Made by a program: the position numbers and the translations under genes
Source: CAIVAT01 sp964473485
GTDB lineage: Bacteria > Bacteroidota > Bacteroidia > Bacteroidales > FEN-979
DNA length: 64,000 bases
NCBI GenBank assembly: GCA_964473485.1
Contig: CAYYPH010000021.1
Location: forward strand, 1 to 64,000
Reading direction: 5' to 3'
The notes under the pieces: generated by a model
Databases searched by the model: none
The model's input: only the letters and a program-made list of their open reading frames with translations
Told to the model about the DNA's origin: nothing
In this document: positions 42,828-53,300 of the stretch, one piece after another
How positions within the stretch are numbered: position 1 is the stretch's first letter
Layout of the letters: each line of letters starts with the position of its first letter

Positions 42828-43769
42828 TTAGTTGAATTTATAGGTTAAACCGATTCCAAGAAGTTCTTTGAACTGTGTGCGCGGCCCGGCAGGCTCCGTA
42901 GGATCTGTCTGTATCATGACATCATTGTCGTAAATAAGCTGGGTTTGGATGGATGCAGCAAGCCACTTGTTCACCTTCATGCTGAGTAACAGGTTCCAGT
43001 TTACGTCAATATTGCCGAACTCATGCAGGTAGTCCGTGAATAATTCAAGGTTGGTCGTCAGGTTCAGGTTGCCGCCCAGGTCCTTGTTCAGGTCAGCCCT
43101 GAAGTAAGGCCCCACTTCGCCCCTGAATTTTTTTCCTGCAGTAACGCCAAATACCCCCTGGTTCGAAAGCGTTGGATCGGTTACGAATGTAAGCCTGGCC
43201 GATGCCGGTGAAAAATAAAGCGAAAACCATTTAACAGGTGCATAAGAAATGCCAAGGCCAGCCACTACATAACCCGGCGACATGAATTTGGAGATTACCG
43301 TGCTGTCGTTGGGATAATTATACCCGTTGGCAAACTGGCTTCTGAAATTGACAAGCGCTGTCAGATACCATTTATTGTTCCGGTGTATCTGGTAACTATA
43401 GGCCGTTGTGATTTCAATCTTGTCGTTGGTCTTGGTGTAACGGAGATCGCTCGCTTTACCAAGCACATTGAGTCCGAATCCGAGGTCGACCGTGTTCGAC
43501 CACACATGTTTGTTTTTCCTGTAATTGGCTTTGAAATTGAGATAGGCATTAAAACCAATGGAGTTTTCGCCTCCCGCGGCCCAGTTAGAGAAGGCCGCTT
43601 GGGAAAAATTCAGCGCGGCACTCCCCTGGACAAACCAGGGTTTCTTTACCGTGTCGGCTGGCGCGTCGCTCAATGTGTGTTCTTTTGCTTTGGCTACTTT
43701 CTCAATTTCCTGGGCATTGAGCATTCCGGCGAATGCCAACGTCAACAACAGTATAAAAGTTCTTTTCAT
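42828..43769 (-). CDS. DUF3078 outer-membrane protein
   Basis: 313 residues with a signal peptide (MKRTFILLLTLAFAGMLNAQ). The body matches DUF3078: WFVQGSAALNFSQAAFSNWA, AGGENSIGFNAYLNFKANY, then a run of amphipathic strands ending in LLGIGLTYKFN, a beta-barrel end. Widespread in Bacteroidota; function unknown. It lies 22 bases downstream of mscL and one base upstream of the small membrane protein gene. Confidence 0.88.
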   Translation of the reverse strand: MKRTFILLLTLAFAGMLNAQEIEKVAKAKEHTLSDAPADTVKKPWFVQGSAALNFSQAAFSNWAAGGENSIGFNAYLNFKANYRKNKHVWSNTVDLGFGLNVLGKASDLRYTKTNDKIEITTAYSYQIHRNNKWYLTALVNFRSQFANGYNYPNDSTVISKFMSPGYVVAGLGISYAPVKWFSLYFSPASARLTFVTDPTLSNQGVFGVTAGKKFRGEVGPYFRADLNKDLGGNLNLTTNLELFTDYLHEFGNIDVNWNLLLSMKVNKWLAASIQTQLIYDNDVMIQTDPTEPAGPRTQFKELLGIGLTYKFN

Positions 43770-43791
43770 AGCACTTTGGTTTAAAATCCGG

Positions 43792-44226
43792 TTAACTTTT
43801 TTTCAACAGATCCCTGATCTCAGTCAGTAACTCCTGGTCTTTCGTCGGGGCGGGAGGCGCGGGTGGTTCGGCGGAAACCTCAGCCTCATTTTTCCTGTTT
43901 AGGTTATTGATTCCTTTGATCAGCATGAAAATGGCAAAAGCAACGATGAGAAAATCGATGATGGTCTGAATAAAGATGCCGATCTTCATGGTTACGGCTG
44001 CAGCTGTCTCTTTGCCGGTGGCAGGGTCGACAACTGCATCCTTCAGGTTGATCACGATGTCCTTGAAATCAATTCCTCCAACCAACAGCCCGATAGGAGG
44101 CATGATAACATCGTTCACGACCGATGACACAATTTTACCGAAAGCGGCACCGATAATGATACCGACAGCAAGGTCAATAACATTGCCTTTCATGGCAAAT
44201 TCCTTGAACTCTTTGAAGATTTTCAT
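43792..44226 (-). CDS. mscL: Large-conductance mechanosensitive channel
   Basis: 144 residues. The N-terminal FKEFAMKGNVIDLAVGIIIGAAFGKIVSS helix TM1, the periplasmic loop, TM2 (IQTIIDFLIVAFAIFMLIKG) and the C-terminal cytoplasmic bundle (DQELLTEIRDLLKKS) make this a textbook MscL. It opens on hypo-osmotic shock to release solutes. A TATATTTG -7 box lies 24 bases upstream. First gene of a three-gene operon. Confidence 0.96.
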   Translation of the reverse strand: MKIFKEFKEFAMKGNVIDLAVGIIIGAAFGKIVSSVVNDVIMPPIGLLVGGIDFKDIVINLKDAVVDPATGKETAAAVTMKIGIFIQTIIDFLIVAFAIFMLIKGINNLNRKNEAEVSAEPPAPPAPTKDQELLTEIRDLLKKS

Positions 44227-44249
44227 GATGAGTGGTTTTTGGTTGTGAG

Positions 44250-44257
44250 CAAATATA
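44250..44257 (-). promoter_or_regulatory. -7 box of the mscL operon
   Basis: TATATTTG on the minus strand (TAnnTTTG), 24 bases before the mscL ATG. No clear -33 element at 19-20 bases. Confidence 0.5.
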
Positions 44258-44323
44258 AGTAAAATTGTATTGAATTACGGGTGACCGGTACCCGTAAAAA
44301 AAAAGCGGAACCGCGGAAATCGC

Positions 44324-45631
44324 TTAATGGTAAATCTTGCTCGGATCCCTGTATTCAGGCAAATCCCATGACCAGTCTTTGTATTTCACACCATCCGACT
44401 GCGCCCAGCTGTCGAAAAAAAGATGTGCATTGAGGATCGGTGCCGTTTCGAATGGATAGTCGAATTTTTCGGGGGTAAACAATCCCCACGGAAGGTAAAT
44501 ATATGATTTGTAATAAATACCCTTGGCAGGTTCACTGTTGTCATCCTGTTGTCCGAACAACGAAGTATTCACGAGGTTGGTTGGGATGTATCCCGGCAAA
44601 TGGATCTCATAACCACGGTCTTTGTCCTTTATCAGGAAAGGATTGAAGGGAGGCGTGCCGATATTGATGATCGGAATGGGCATAGTGAAACCCATCATGA
44701 TAAAGAGGGTATCAGAATACCCTTTGGGAATATCGGGCCATGTGTTGAAAAAGTCGCCGGCAAAGGGAACTTTGTGAATAACATTGTTGACGTCGTCGAT
44801 GGCCACGATCACCGCCCTTGGCTGGTTCTGCTCAGTTCCGTTCGGTGATAATGAGATATAGCCATTCAGCAGGGAGTGACCGGTTGCCGAAGCCACCAGG
44901 TTGGCTGAAACATTATCGAGCTGAAAGCCGAAACCGTTGTGCAGGGCAGCCCCGGCAGCCCGTATGTAATACTTGGTCTCAATCCTTCTGACGTAATTCC
45001 TGGCATCGGTGACCAGGTTGGTCTGGTAATCCACCACAAGATCGTTGAAATCGTAATCCCCTTTCGAAGGCCAGTTGTCTTCGAACATGATGGACCCGAA
45101 TCCGGCTCTGTTCGGGAAATAGCTGTTAAAAGCGCGCGTGGAGTCCGACGGATAAGCATCCAGAACATCCGGAACTTTATCCGCATCCTGGTCGGCCTGG
45201 ACCGCAGCCGATGCCACATTGTTTATGGTTACAACAATGGAAGGGGTAACCGCGACTGATTGCACTAGCGGTTGCCCGGTTGGGGTAGTTACCCTGACAT
45301 AAACCTCTGTGAGTGTGGTTGGAATGCTCAGGATGGAACTGTAAGGGAACTGATGTCCCGCTGCCCCTTCCGACATCACTACGCCCCCGGATTCAGGGTT
45401 CCCTTTGTAAATGGAAACTTTTACATACTGTTGCGGAATTCCGCCTGTAAAATTAACGGTAACGGTTACAGGAATATCAACAGCGGTTTTCCAGTTGAAT
45501 CCGGGAGGAATGTTCAGATCATCCATTTTTTTGGGAGGTGGATTGGTGACCTCGATATCTTTGGTGCATCCGGATAAAACGAGGACCATTGCCATGACGG
45601 TAACAAGATATGACAAAAAGTTTCGCTTCAT
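44324..45631 (-). CDS. LruC-domain lipoprotein
   Basis: 435 residues from the ATG at 45631, where a lipoprotein signal begins (MKRNFLSYLVTVMAMVLVLS, lipobox VLSGC). The C-terminal half has the LruC/DUF4842 pattern: FPNRAGFGSIMFEDNWPSKG, DYDFNDLVVDYQ, a long beta domain with GYEIHLPGY, and a C-terminal NAHLFFDSWAQSDG. A calcium-binding-like DQDADKVPDVLDAYPSD precedes it. Function of the domain is not established; a surface or outer-membrane role is likely. Divergent from the BACON protein gene. Confidence 0.85.
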   Translation of the reverse strand: MKRNFLSYLVTVMAMVLVLSGCTKDIEVTNPPPKKMDDLNIPPGFNWKTAVDIPVTVTVNFTGGIPQQYVKVSIYKGNPESGGVVMSEGAAGHQFPYSSILSIPTTLTEVYVRVTTPTGQPLVQSVAVTPSIVVTINNVASAAVQADQDADKVPDVLDAYPSDSTRAFNSYFPNRAGFGSIMFEDNWPSKGDYDFNDLVVDYQTNLVTDARNYVRRIETKYYIRAAGAALHNGFGFQLDNVSANLVASATGHSLLNGYISLSPNGTEQNQPRAVIVAIDDVNNVIHKVPFAGDFFNTWPDIPKGYSDTLFIMMGFTMPIPIINIGTPPFNPFLIKDKDRGYEIHLPGYIPTNLVNTSLFGQQDDNSEPAKGIYYKSYIYLPWGLFTPEKFDYPFETAPILNAHLFFDSWAQSDGVKYKDWSWDLPEYRDPSKIYH

Positions 45632-45785
45632 ACAATCAGGGTTTAAAAAATACATTGCAAAGATAATATATAAAACGCAACCTTGCCCCGCAAGCAACAA
45701 TAATGTTTGATGGGTCAGCAGGTTAATTCTGGTTTTATCGGATGTTTTTTGTGCTAAATTTGTAAAATCGTTAATCACAGACAAA

Positions 45786-48713
45786 ATGAAAAACCTGTAC
45801 TTTCTTTTCCTGATTCCGCTCTCCCTGACCTTCCTATCCCTGCAGGCACAGGACATCCCTGTTAAACCTTCAACAACAGTAACCGGAACCTATTGGGGTG
45901 TCAGCCGCCCGCTGCGTGATATACAACCGATGACTGCCGAAGAGTTCAGAAAGATGGAGGAAGTTGCAAAAAAACGTACCTTGAATAAAGATTTGGGCAC
46001 GAGGATTTTCCCGTATAAATCAACCGCACTTCCCAAAGGGGCAGACCCTGCCCGGCAGGCTGTTATGGGCTCGCGTGACGCATCAACCGGACCGCTGGTT
46101 AATTTCGATGGCCAGACATCACCCTATTTTCCTCCCGATTGTAACGGAACCGCCGGACCAAACCACTTCATGCAAACCATCAATACGGTATATGCCATTT
46201 ATGATAAAACCGGGAACCTGGTTGCGGGCCCCACGCCCTTGAATCAGTTGTTCGGGTCCGTTCCCGGCGCTAACCGCAACGACGGCGATCCCATCATCCT
46301 TTATGATGAAGCGGCCGACCGGTGGCTGGTCACCGAATTCTCCATCCCGTATTCCGGCACAAATTACGTGTTAATGGCGGTTTCCACCACCAACGATCCC
46401 ACCGGCACCTGGCACCAGTACTCCTTCCCGGTCGCCTCCTTGCCTGATTACCCCAAGTACAGCGTTTGGCGCGACGGGTATTATATGGGCGACAATAACG
46501 GATCAGGCAACGACATCTATGTCTTTGAAAGGGAACAAATGCTCGTCGGGGGTACGGCCCAGATGGTCGGCTTCAATAATCCCTGGCGGCCCACCTCGGT
46601 CGATGGATTTATGTGCGTTCCTCCCGTCGACAACGACGGAACACTGGCACCCGAAGGCACCCCGGGACTTTATATTGCTTTCAATGACGATGCACTTGGC
46701 GGAGGTACCGACCAGCTCTGGCTTTATGAACTCACGGTCGACTGGACCAACACCGCAGCCTCCGGGTTCGTGAGAACCCAACAGCTTGAAGTGGAACCGT
46801 TCAGCAGCGACTTCGGGAACGACTGGAACAATATCGAGCAGAAAGGCGTAAGTCAGCGGGTCGACGCGATCCCCCAGGTTATCATGAACGTGCCGCAATA
46901 CCGCAATTTCGGCTCCTATCAGACCATCGTGTGCTGCCATACGGTCAATGTCAATGGTGTCCGCCACGCCGGGATCCGCTGGTATGAACTGCGGAAGACG
47001 ACTGGTCAATGGGAAGTGCGTCAGCAGGGCACTTATGCTCCCGATGTACTAAGCCGCTGGATGGGAAGCATCATGCTCAACGGCTCCGGCGAGATCGGAC
47101 TGGCCTATTCGGTGTCGGCAACCACCGAATATCCTGGTATCCGCTACTGCGGACAGTCGGCGGGTGCATTTGCTGCCGGCAACAGCACCCTCGACCTCCA
47201 GGAAGATACCATCATCGTGGGGAGTAATTCCCAGACCGGTGCCAACCGCTGGGGCGATTATGCCCAGGTATCGGTCGACCCTTCCGACGATAAAACCTTT
47301 TGGTTCACAACACAGTATATCGGGCAGGGCAACGCACGGAAGACACGGATCGCCTCCTTTAAATACGACTTTGCACCTTTCGCCCAGACGGTTCAGGCCA
47401 CCGCCATTACCAGTCAAACGGCAAATCTCCACGGAAAGGTCAATCCAAACGGACTGAATACGGAATATCATTTCCAGTATGGACTCAATGTCTTCAATCT
47501 CGACCATTCAACCCCAGTCCAGCAGGCCGGTGCAGGTAATGATACCCTCCCGGTGAGCGCCGGAATAGAAGGTCTGCTGGATGATACCACTTACTATTTC
47601 AGGGTGGTCGCTTCAAGTTCGGGCGGAAATAAGAATGGCAGCAAACTTTCGTTCCGAACTCCGGCAGCACCGTTCCTGAATGTCACCCCTCCCCATCAAA
47701 ATGTTTCTGTCATGGCAGGGAATACGGAATATTATGTGAGCTCCAATGTGGACTGGACTGTAACCTGCGATGCCGATTGGTGTACCGTTACCCCGGGTGG
47801 CAGCGGAAACGATACCATTACGGCCACTTTTTCAGAGAATCTTCTGGTCACACTCCGCAGTGCTGTGATCACAGTTACAGGTACGGGGCTGGGAATTACA
47901 ACGGTGACACTGACCCAGGATGGTTCACCCCCGACGTTGGCGGTTTCGCCGATAAATCAGCAAGTGCCTTTTTATGCCGGTAAAACAACCTTTGCAGTAC
48001 TCTCCAATACCAACTGGACCGCATCCTCTGATAGTCCTTGGTGTACCGTGACACAGGCCGGCTTTGGGGTTGGGGTGATCGAGGCTGTCTACGACACCAA
48101 TTTCACCTCCTTCGGAAGAATCTGTACCATCACCGTGCTAGCACCCGGTGCCCCTGCCAACCTGGTCACTGTCACACAGGACGGGCTGCAGCTGGAAGTG
48201 AATCCCTTGCATCAGGATGTGCCGTTTACAGAGGGAACCGCGATCTTTAACGTGACTTCCAATATCGTCTGGACCACAGAGAGTTTTGCCGAATGGTGCA
48301 CAACCACCCCTTCAGGTGGCCCCGGCGGACAGATCGTTGCCACCTTCCAGGCAAATACAACCAACCAGGAGAGAACGGCAAACATACAGGTACTTACCCC
48401 GGCATACAGGACTGTTGGTCTTACGCTTACTCAGGCCAAGTCATCCATCGGTATCCCGGGCAATGAAAATGCAATGTTCCGCATCACCCCCAATCCCACG
48501 GACGGTTTGTTCAGGATAATCCCGGTAAAGGAATACAGACAGGATATTTCGGCCGAGATCCGGGATATGCAGGGTAGGCTTGTACTGAAACGAAAGATAA
48601 ATGCGGGAAATGACTACCGGTTCGACCTGGGCGGGGCATCGCCGGGTACCTACCAGGTAATTATCAGATCCGAAGAAGGGATCTCGGTAGCGAAGCTTGT
48701 GCTGATAAAATAA
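45786..48713 (+). CDS. T9SS-exported multidomain protein with BACON domains
   Basis: 975 residues with a signal peptide (MKNLYFLFLIPLSLTFLSLQ). Residues about 100-530 form a large beta-propeller-like domain without clear family (DPIILYDEAADRWLVTEFS, MGSIMLNGSGEIGLAYSVS). A fibronectin III-like domain (about 535-625) follows, then three BACON domains of about 85 residues (LNVTPPHQNVSV..., LAVSPINQQVPF..., LEVNPLHQDVPF... each with a W-T/CTV motif). A type A T9SS sorting domain closes it (FRITPNPTDGLFRI...PGTYQVIIRSEEG). A TAAATTTG -7 box lies about 27 bases upstream. Probably a cell-surface protein; the ligand is unknown. Confidence 0.85.
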   Translation: MKNLYFLFLIPLSLTFLSLQAQDIPVKPSTTVTGTYWGVSRPLRDIQPMTAEEFRKMEEVAKKRTLNKDLGTRIFPYKSTALPKGADPARQAVMGSRDASTGPLVNFDGQTSPYFPPDCNGTAGPNHFMQTINTVYAIYDKTGNLVAGPTPLNQLFGSVPGANRNDGDPIILYDEAADRWLVTEFSIPYSGTNYVLMAVSTTNDPTGTWHQYSFPVASLPDYPKYSVWRDGYYMGDNNGSGNDIYVFEREQMLVGGTAQMVGFNNPWRPTSVDGFMCVPPVDNDGTLAPEGTPGLYIAFNDDALGGGTDQLWLYELTVDWTNTAASGFVRTQQLEVEPFSSDFGNDWNNIEQKGVSQRVDAIPQVIMNVPQYRNFGSYQTIVCCHTVNVNGVRHAGIRWYELRKTTGQWEVRQQGTYAPDVLSRWMGSIMLNGSGEIGLAYSVSATTEYPGIRYCGQSAGAFAAGNSTLDLQEDTIIVGSNSQTGANRWGDYAQVSVDPSDDKTFWFTTQYIGQGNARKTRIASFKYDFAPFAQTVQATAITSQTANLHGKVNPNGLNTEYHFQYGLNVFNLDHSTPVQQAGAGNDTLPVSAGIEGLLDDTTYYFRVVASSSGGNKNGSKLSFRTPAAPFLNVTPPHQNVSVMAGNTEYYVSSNVDWTVTCDADWCTVTPGGSGNDTITATFSENLLVTLRSAVITVTGTGLGITTVTLTQDGSPPTLAVSPINQQVPFYAGKTTFAVLSNTNWTASSDSPWCTVTQAGFGVGVIEAVYDTNFTSFGRICTITVLAPGAPANLVTVTQDGLQLEVNPLHQDVPFTEGTAIFNVTSNIVWTTESFAEWCTTTPSGGPGGQIVATFQANTTNQERTANIQVLTPAYRTVGLTLTQAKSSIGIPGNENAMFRITPNPTDGLFRIIPVKEYRQDISAEIRDMQGRLVLKRKINAGNDYRFDLGGASPGTYQVIIRSEEGISVAKLVLIK

Positions 48714-48717
48714 GGGG

Positions 48718-49239
48718 TCAGGAAGCGACCCGGTCGAGCATCTCTTCCGAAAAAGCAAGTTTTATCTCGAAAAGAGGCGACGGAAGAGGAGAACCGTTGG
48801 CTTTCATCAGGATCTCGCGGAACCCTGCGGGCTGCAGGTTTTTAACCGCCGAAATCATGATGTCGGAAGGATTGGCCCTGAGCCGCCGGCAACCCCATTG
48901 CCTCGCCCAGTCGGTGGCCACGCTGATCAACTGCCGGAGATATTCCGGATGACGGAATTCAGCCCTGGTGTAAAGGCGTTTTATCACCGCAGTATCGTTT
49001 GAACTGCGCATTATCCCAACCCCGCCGACCGTCCGGTCGTGATGGCTGAGGATGAAGCCTATTCCCGTGGGAGGGCTGTAAAGCTCTGATATACTGGCCA
49101 TCTCCTGAAGGAAGTCCTTGTAGTTAAGATCAAAATCAATGCTGATGGCATACTCCAGGAACAGGAGTTTCAGCCGGTCGAAATCATATTCCGACTTTAC
49201 AAGATTAATTTGGGTGGATTTAAAATCGCTCAGACGCAT
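48718..49239 (-). CDS. GNAT-family acetyltransferase
   Basis: 173 residues. The pattern IGFILSHHDRTVGGVGIMRS, AVIKRLYTRAEFRHPEYLRQL, SVATDWARQWGCRRLRANPS fits the GNAT fold with the acetyl-CoA loop partly degenerate (R-x-P-E-Y-L in place of R-G-x-G-x-G/A). The substrate is unknown. Its stop lies four bases from the stop of the convergent BACON protein gene. Confidence 0.75.
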   Translation of the reverse strand: MRLSDFKSTQINLVKSEYDFDRLKLLFLEYAISIDFDLNYKDFLQEMASISELYSPPTGIGFILSHHDRTVGGVGIMRSSNDTAVIKRLYTRAEFRHPEYLRQLISVATDWARQWGCRRLRANPSDIMISAVKNLQPAGFREILMKANGSPLPSPLFEIKLAFSEEMLDRVAS

Positions 49240-49460
49240 ACTGATTCCCGGATTCGTAGAGTTTTAGATGCTGCTAAATTACTCCCTGATCGTTATCCTG
49301 TCAATCTGAAGTAAGCAGGTGGCTGACTTTTATTAGTAAGTGTGAAGATTTTGGCCGCAATTGTAATTTTCGGCTCCGAATGAAGATGGAAGGCGGGAAA
49401 TCGGGGAGAAAAAACTGCCCGGATAAATACTCCGGGCAGTTTCCGTATTGATAGCAGAGG

Positions 49461-49534
49461 CGATCCCGACAGGATTCGAACCTGTGACCCACAGCTTAGA
49501 AGGCTGTTGCTCTATCCAACTGAGCTACGGGACC
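49461..49534 (-). tRNA. tRNA-Arg (anticodon TCT)
   Basis: 74 bases on the minus strand. Acceptor GGTCCCG pairs with CGGGATC, discriminator G. D-arm AGCTCAGTTGGATAGAGC, anticodon stem ACAGC/GCTGT with loop CTTCTAA (TCT), T-arm CAGGTTCGAATCCTG. CCA is not encoded. Confidence 0.97.
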
Positions 49535-49635
49535 AATTCCGCTGCAAAATTAGAAATATTTAAATTGTTAACAAAGGATCAGCACGTCGGCAGGAAATCA
49601 TTATTTTTGCAGTCTGTTCAACAATTCCCGCTGAT

Positions 49636-49679
<44 letters not shown>

Positions 49680-49697
49680 TTTCATCCCCATTTCCCC

Positions 49698-50240
49698 ATG
49701 AGAATCAAATCAAACAACGTGGCAGCCCTGGTGATCGATTTCCAGGAAAGGATCTTCCCCGCGATCCATGAACATGAAAAGCTGCTCCGCAACGTGCCCA
49801 TCCTCCTCGAAGGATTGAAGGTGCTGGATATCCCCATTTTCGTTACAGAGCAATATGTCAAGGGACTTGGCCCTACGGTTCCCGAAATCGCCTGCTGCCT
49901 CGAAGGGATCGAAAGGATAGAGAAATCCTCATTCAGTTGTTGCGACGAACCGCGGTTCAGCCTTGCCCTGGCCAATTCGGGAAAGGATTTTGTGATCGTG
50001 TGCGGCATCGAAAGCCATGTTTGCGTACTTCAGACGGTCATCGACCTGAAGCAGCACGGCTACAATCCAATCGTGGTCGAAGACTGCATTTCATCCAGGA
50101 AGGAAAGCGACAAGCGGACAGCCCTCGACCGGATGCGTCACGAAGGTGTGATCCTCACCTCCTACGAGGCCATCCTCTTCGAACTCCTTCGGTTTTCAGG
50201 CGGCGAAACCTTTAAAGCCATTTCACGCCTCGTAAAATAA
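49698..50240 (+). CDS. Isochorismatase-family cysteine hydrolase
   Basis: 180 residues. Catalytic triad motifs: Asp14 in ALVIDFQE, a central Lys (IEKSSFS) and the nucleophile Cys109 in CGIESHVCV. Size and motifs match the YcaC/isochorismatase-like hydrolases; the substrate (amide, nicotinamide or isochorismate) cannot be told. The truncated relative at 59948-60100 shares the opening TAILVIDM pattern. Monocistronic between tRNA-Arg and parC, flanked by repeat arrays R5 and R6. Confidence 0.9.
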   Translation: MRIKSNNVAALVIDFQERIFPAIHEHEKLLRNVPILLEGLKVLDIPIFVTEQYVKGLGPTVPEIACCLEGIERIEKSSFSCCDEPRFSLALANSGKDFVIVCGIESHVCVLQTVIDLKQHGYNPIVVEDCISSRKESDKRTALDRMRHEGVILTSYEAILFELLRFSGGETFKAISRLVK

Positions 50241-50267
50241 CCCCCTGAAAGAAACTCCATTTAACCC

Positions 50268-50345
50268 CCTAATCGCTAATCCCTATTCGCTAATCCCTAT
50301 TCGCTAATCCCTAATCGCTATTCGCTAATCCCTATTCGCTAATCA
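50268..50345. repeat. Short-tandem-repeat array R6 (CTAATCG/CTATTCG/CTAATCC heptads)
   Basis: About eleven consecutive 7-base units, ending 20 bases before the GTG start of parC. Confidence 0.9.
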
Positions 50346-50365
50346 TCAATCCACCCTCCATAAAA

Positions 50366-53300
50366 GTGTCCGACGAATTCAATGGCATAGACAATCCCGA
50401 ACTTGAATCAGGCACCCTCTCAGGAACGGTGCATCTTTCGGATATGTACCAGAACTGGTTTCTGGATTATGCTTCCTATGTCATTCTCGAACGTGCGGTC
50501 CCCGAGATCACCGATGGACTGAAACCGGTTCAGCGTCGCATCCTGCACGCCATGAAAGAGCTCGACGACGGCCGGTACAACAAGGTGGCCAACATCATTG
50601 GCCATACCATGAAGTACCATCCGCATGGCGATGCATCCATCGGCGATGCACTCGTTCAGTTGGGGCAGAAGGAACTGCTGATCGATACCCAGGGAAACTG
50701 GGGCAATATTCTTACCGGCGACAGTGCGGCAGCCCCCAGGTATATCGAGGCGCGGCCTTCGAAATTCGCCCACGAGGTGCTGTTCAATCACAAAACGACA
50801 GCCTGGCAGTTGTCTTACGACGGACGTAACAAAGAGCCGGTGGCGCTCCCCGCCAAATTCCCGCTTCTGCTTGCCCAGGGAGTCGAAGGTATCGCGGTTG
50901 GCCTGGCCTCGAAGATACTTCCGCACAACTTCATTGAACTGATCGATGCCTCCATCAGCATTTTAAAGGATGAACCGTTTGAGCTTTATCCCGATTTCCT
51001 GACTGGCGGCATGGTTGATGTGTCGAGATACAACGACGGACTGAGAGGCGGAAAAATACGGCTGAGGGCCAGGATAAACCAGGAAGATAAGAAAACGCTG
51101 GTAATCCGCGAGATCCCTTATGGAACCACTACCAGTTCCATCATCGATTCCATCCTGGCGGCCAACGACAAGGGAAAGATCAAGATCCGGAAGATCGACG
51201 ACAACACAGCTCAGAACGTTGAGATCCTGATCCACCTGGCACCCGGGGTCTCTCCCGATACCACCATGGATGCCCTTTATGCCTTCACGGAATGCGAGGT
51301 CTCCATCTCACCGAACGCCTGCGTCATCGAAGGTGGTAAACCACGCTTTCTGGGGGTTTCGGAAATCCTCCGCATCAACACCCGGCGAACCGTCGAACTG
51401 CTGAAGCTCGAACTCGATATCCGCAAACAGGAACTCCTTGAACACCTGCACTACAGCTCACTTGAAAAGATCTTCATCGAAAATGAAATCTATGAAGGAA
51501 TTAAAAAATGCAGGTCGAGCGAAGAGATAGATACCGCCATCTTCACAGGGCTGAAACCTTTCGCGAAGCAGATCATCCGCGAAGTTACCACCGAAGACGT
51601 GCAGCGCCTCAGAAAGATACCGATCGAGCGTATCTCGCGCTACAATGCCTCCAGGGCCGAGGAGGTGATGGAAGGGATAAGGCGCGAACTTGAAGAGGTG
51701 GAGCACCACCTGGCCCACCTGATCGAATATGCCATAGAATATTTCACCCAGATCAGGAAGAAATTCGGCAAAGGAAGGGAACGGCGCACCGAGATACGCA
51801 GCTTCGATACCATCGAAGCGGCCAAAGTTGCAGCAGCAAACCAGAAATTATACGTGAACCGCCTGGAGGGTTTCGCAGGTACGGGGATGAGAAAAGACGA
51901 GTACGTTTGCGATTGCTCCGACATCGACGATATCATCGTTTTCAGGGATGATGGCACATTTATGGTCTTCAGGGTTTCCGACAAGCAATTTGTCGGCAAA
52001 AATATTCTTCATATCAGCGTCTTCAACAGGAACGACTCCCGTACCGTTTACAACCTTATATACCGCGATGGTAAGAACGGAAAGATCATGGTGAAGCGGT
52101 TCAGCGTACTGGGGATCACCCGTGATAAGGAGTATAACGCCACCAAGGGCACACCCGGATCGAAGGTGCTCTATTTCACAGCCAACCCGAACGGCGAAGC
52201 CGAAGTGGTCAGGGTCGACCTGAAACCCAAACCAAGGATGAAAAAAACCTGGTTCGACTTCGACTTCGCCGGTGTGGCCATCAAGGGACGAAGCTCGATG
52301 GGCAACACCCTTACCAAATATGCCGTCAGGAAGATTGAACAGCGCCAGGAGGGCGTTTCCACACTGGGTTCTCTCAATATCTGGTATGATGACACCGTTC
52401 AGCGCCTGAATACCGATGGACGGGGTACCCTGCTTGGCGATTTTTCAGGATCCGACAGGGTTCTGACCATCCAGCGATCGGGCAATTACCGGCTTACCTC
52501 CTTCGATCTTACAACCCATTTCGACGAGGATATGATCCTGATCGAAAAATTTGATCCCGATAAGGTATTCACGCTGGTATACCGCGAAAACGAATCGGGA
52601 CATCTTTACATGAAACGGTTCCGGGTTGAGCTGACCGACCGGAAAGTAGATTTTCTCGAGAACAAGGACACCCTCGTCCTGCTTACCGGCGATCCGGCTC
52701 CCAGGCTGTTGCTCATGTTTGATATGACCCGCAAATCAAAGGGATCCGCACATGAGGAGATCGATGCAGTCGCTTTTATCGGGGTCAAAGGCTTCAGGGC
52801 CAGGGGTAAGCGCCTTACCGTTCACGAACTGGAAAGCATCAACTGGCTCGAGTCGCCCGTCACAGATCCCGGTGATGTCCCGGTATTGGAGGCCATTGGA
52901 GACGATATGGAAGAACCTGTCGATGAGGTGCCTGGGTTCGATGACCTCCTGCCCGGCACAGGCGTTGAGAACGAAGATGAGGTTGGCGCTATCGATCATG
53001 AAGATACGGTGGCGGTGGAAGAACCCTTGCAGCCACCGGCAGCTGAGCAACCGGAGGAGGAGACCATGAAACCGCGGATGACGGCAGGCGAAGACCAGCC
53101 TGCAGAGGATGCCGGTGCACTCCCGGCCGCTGCCGAACCGGCGCGCCGGAGCAAGAAGCCGGGACCGAAAAAGGCAAAGGCTGCCTTTCCTTTCGAACTG
53201 ATCGCGGTGGAACCAGGAACAGAGGAGACGGAAGGAGGCGGGCAGAAAGCAGCGGAGGAACTCCTCCTGGTCGACCCGGGGCCCGCTTTGATGAAACCCG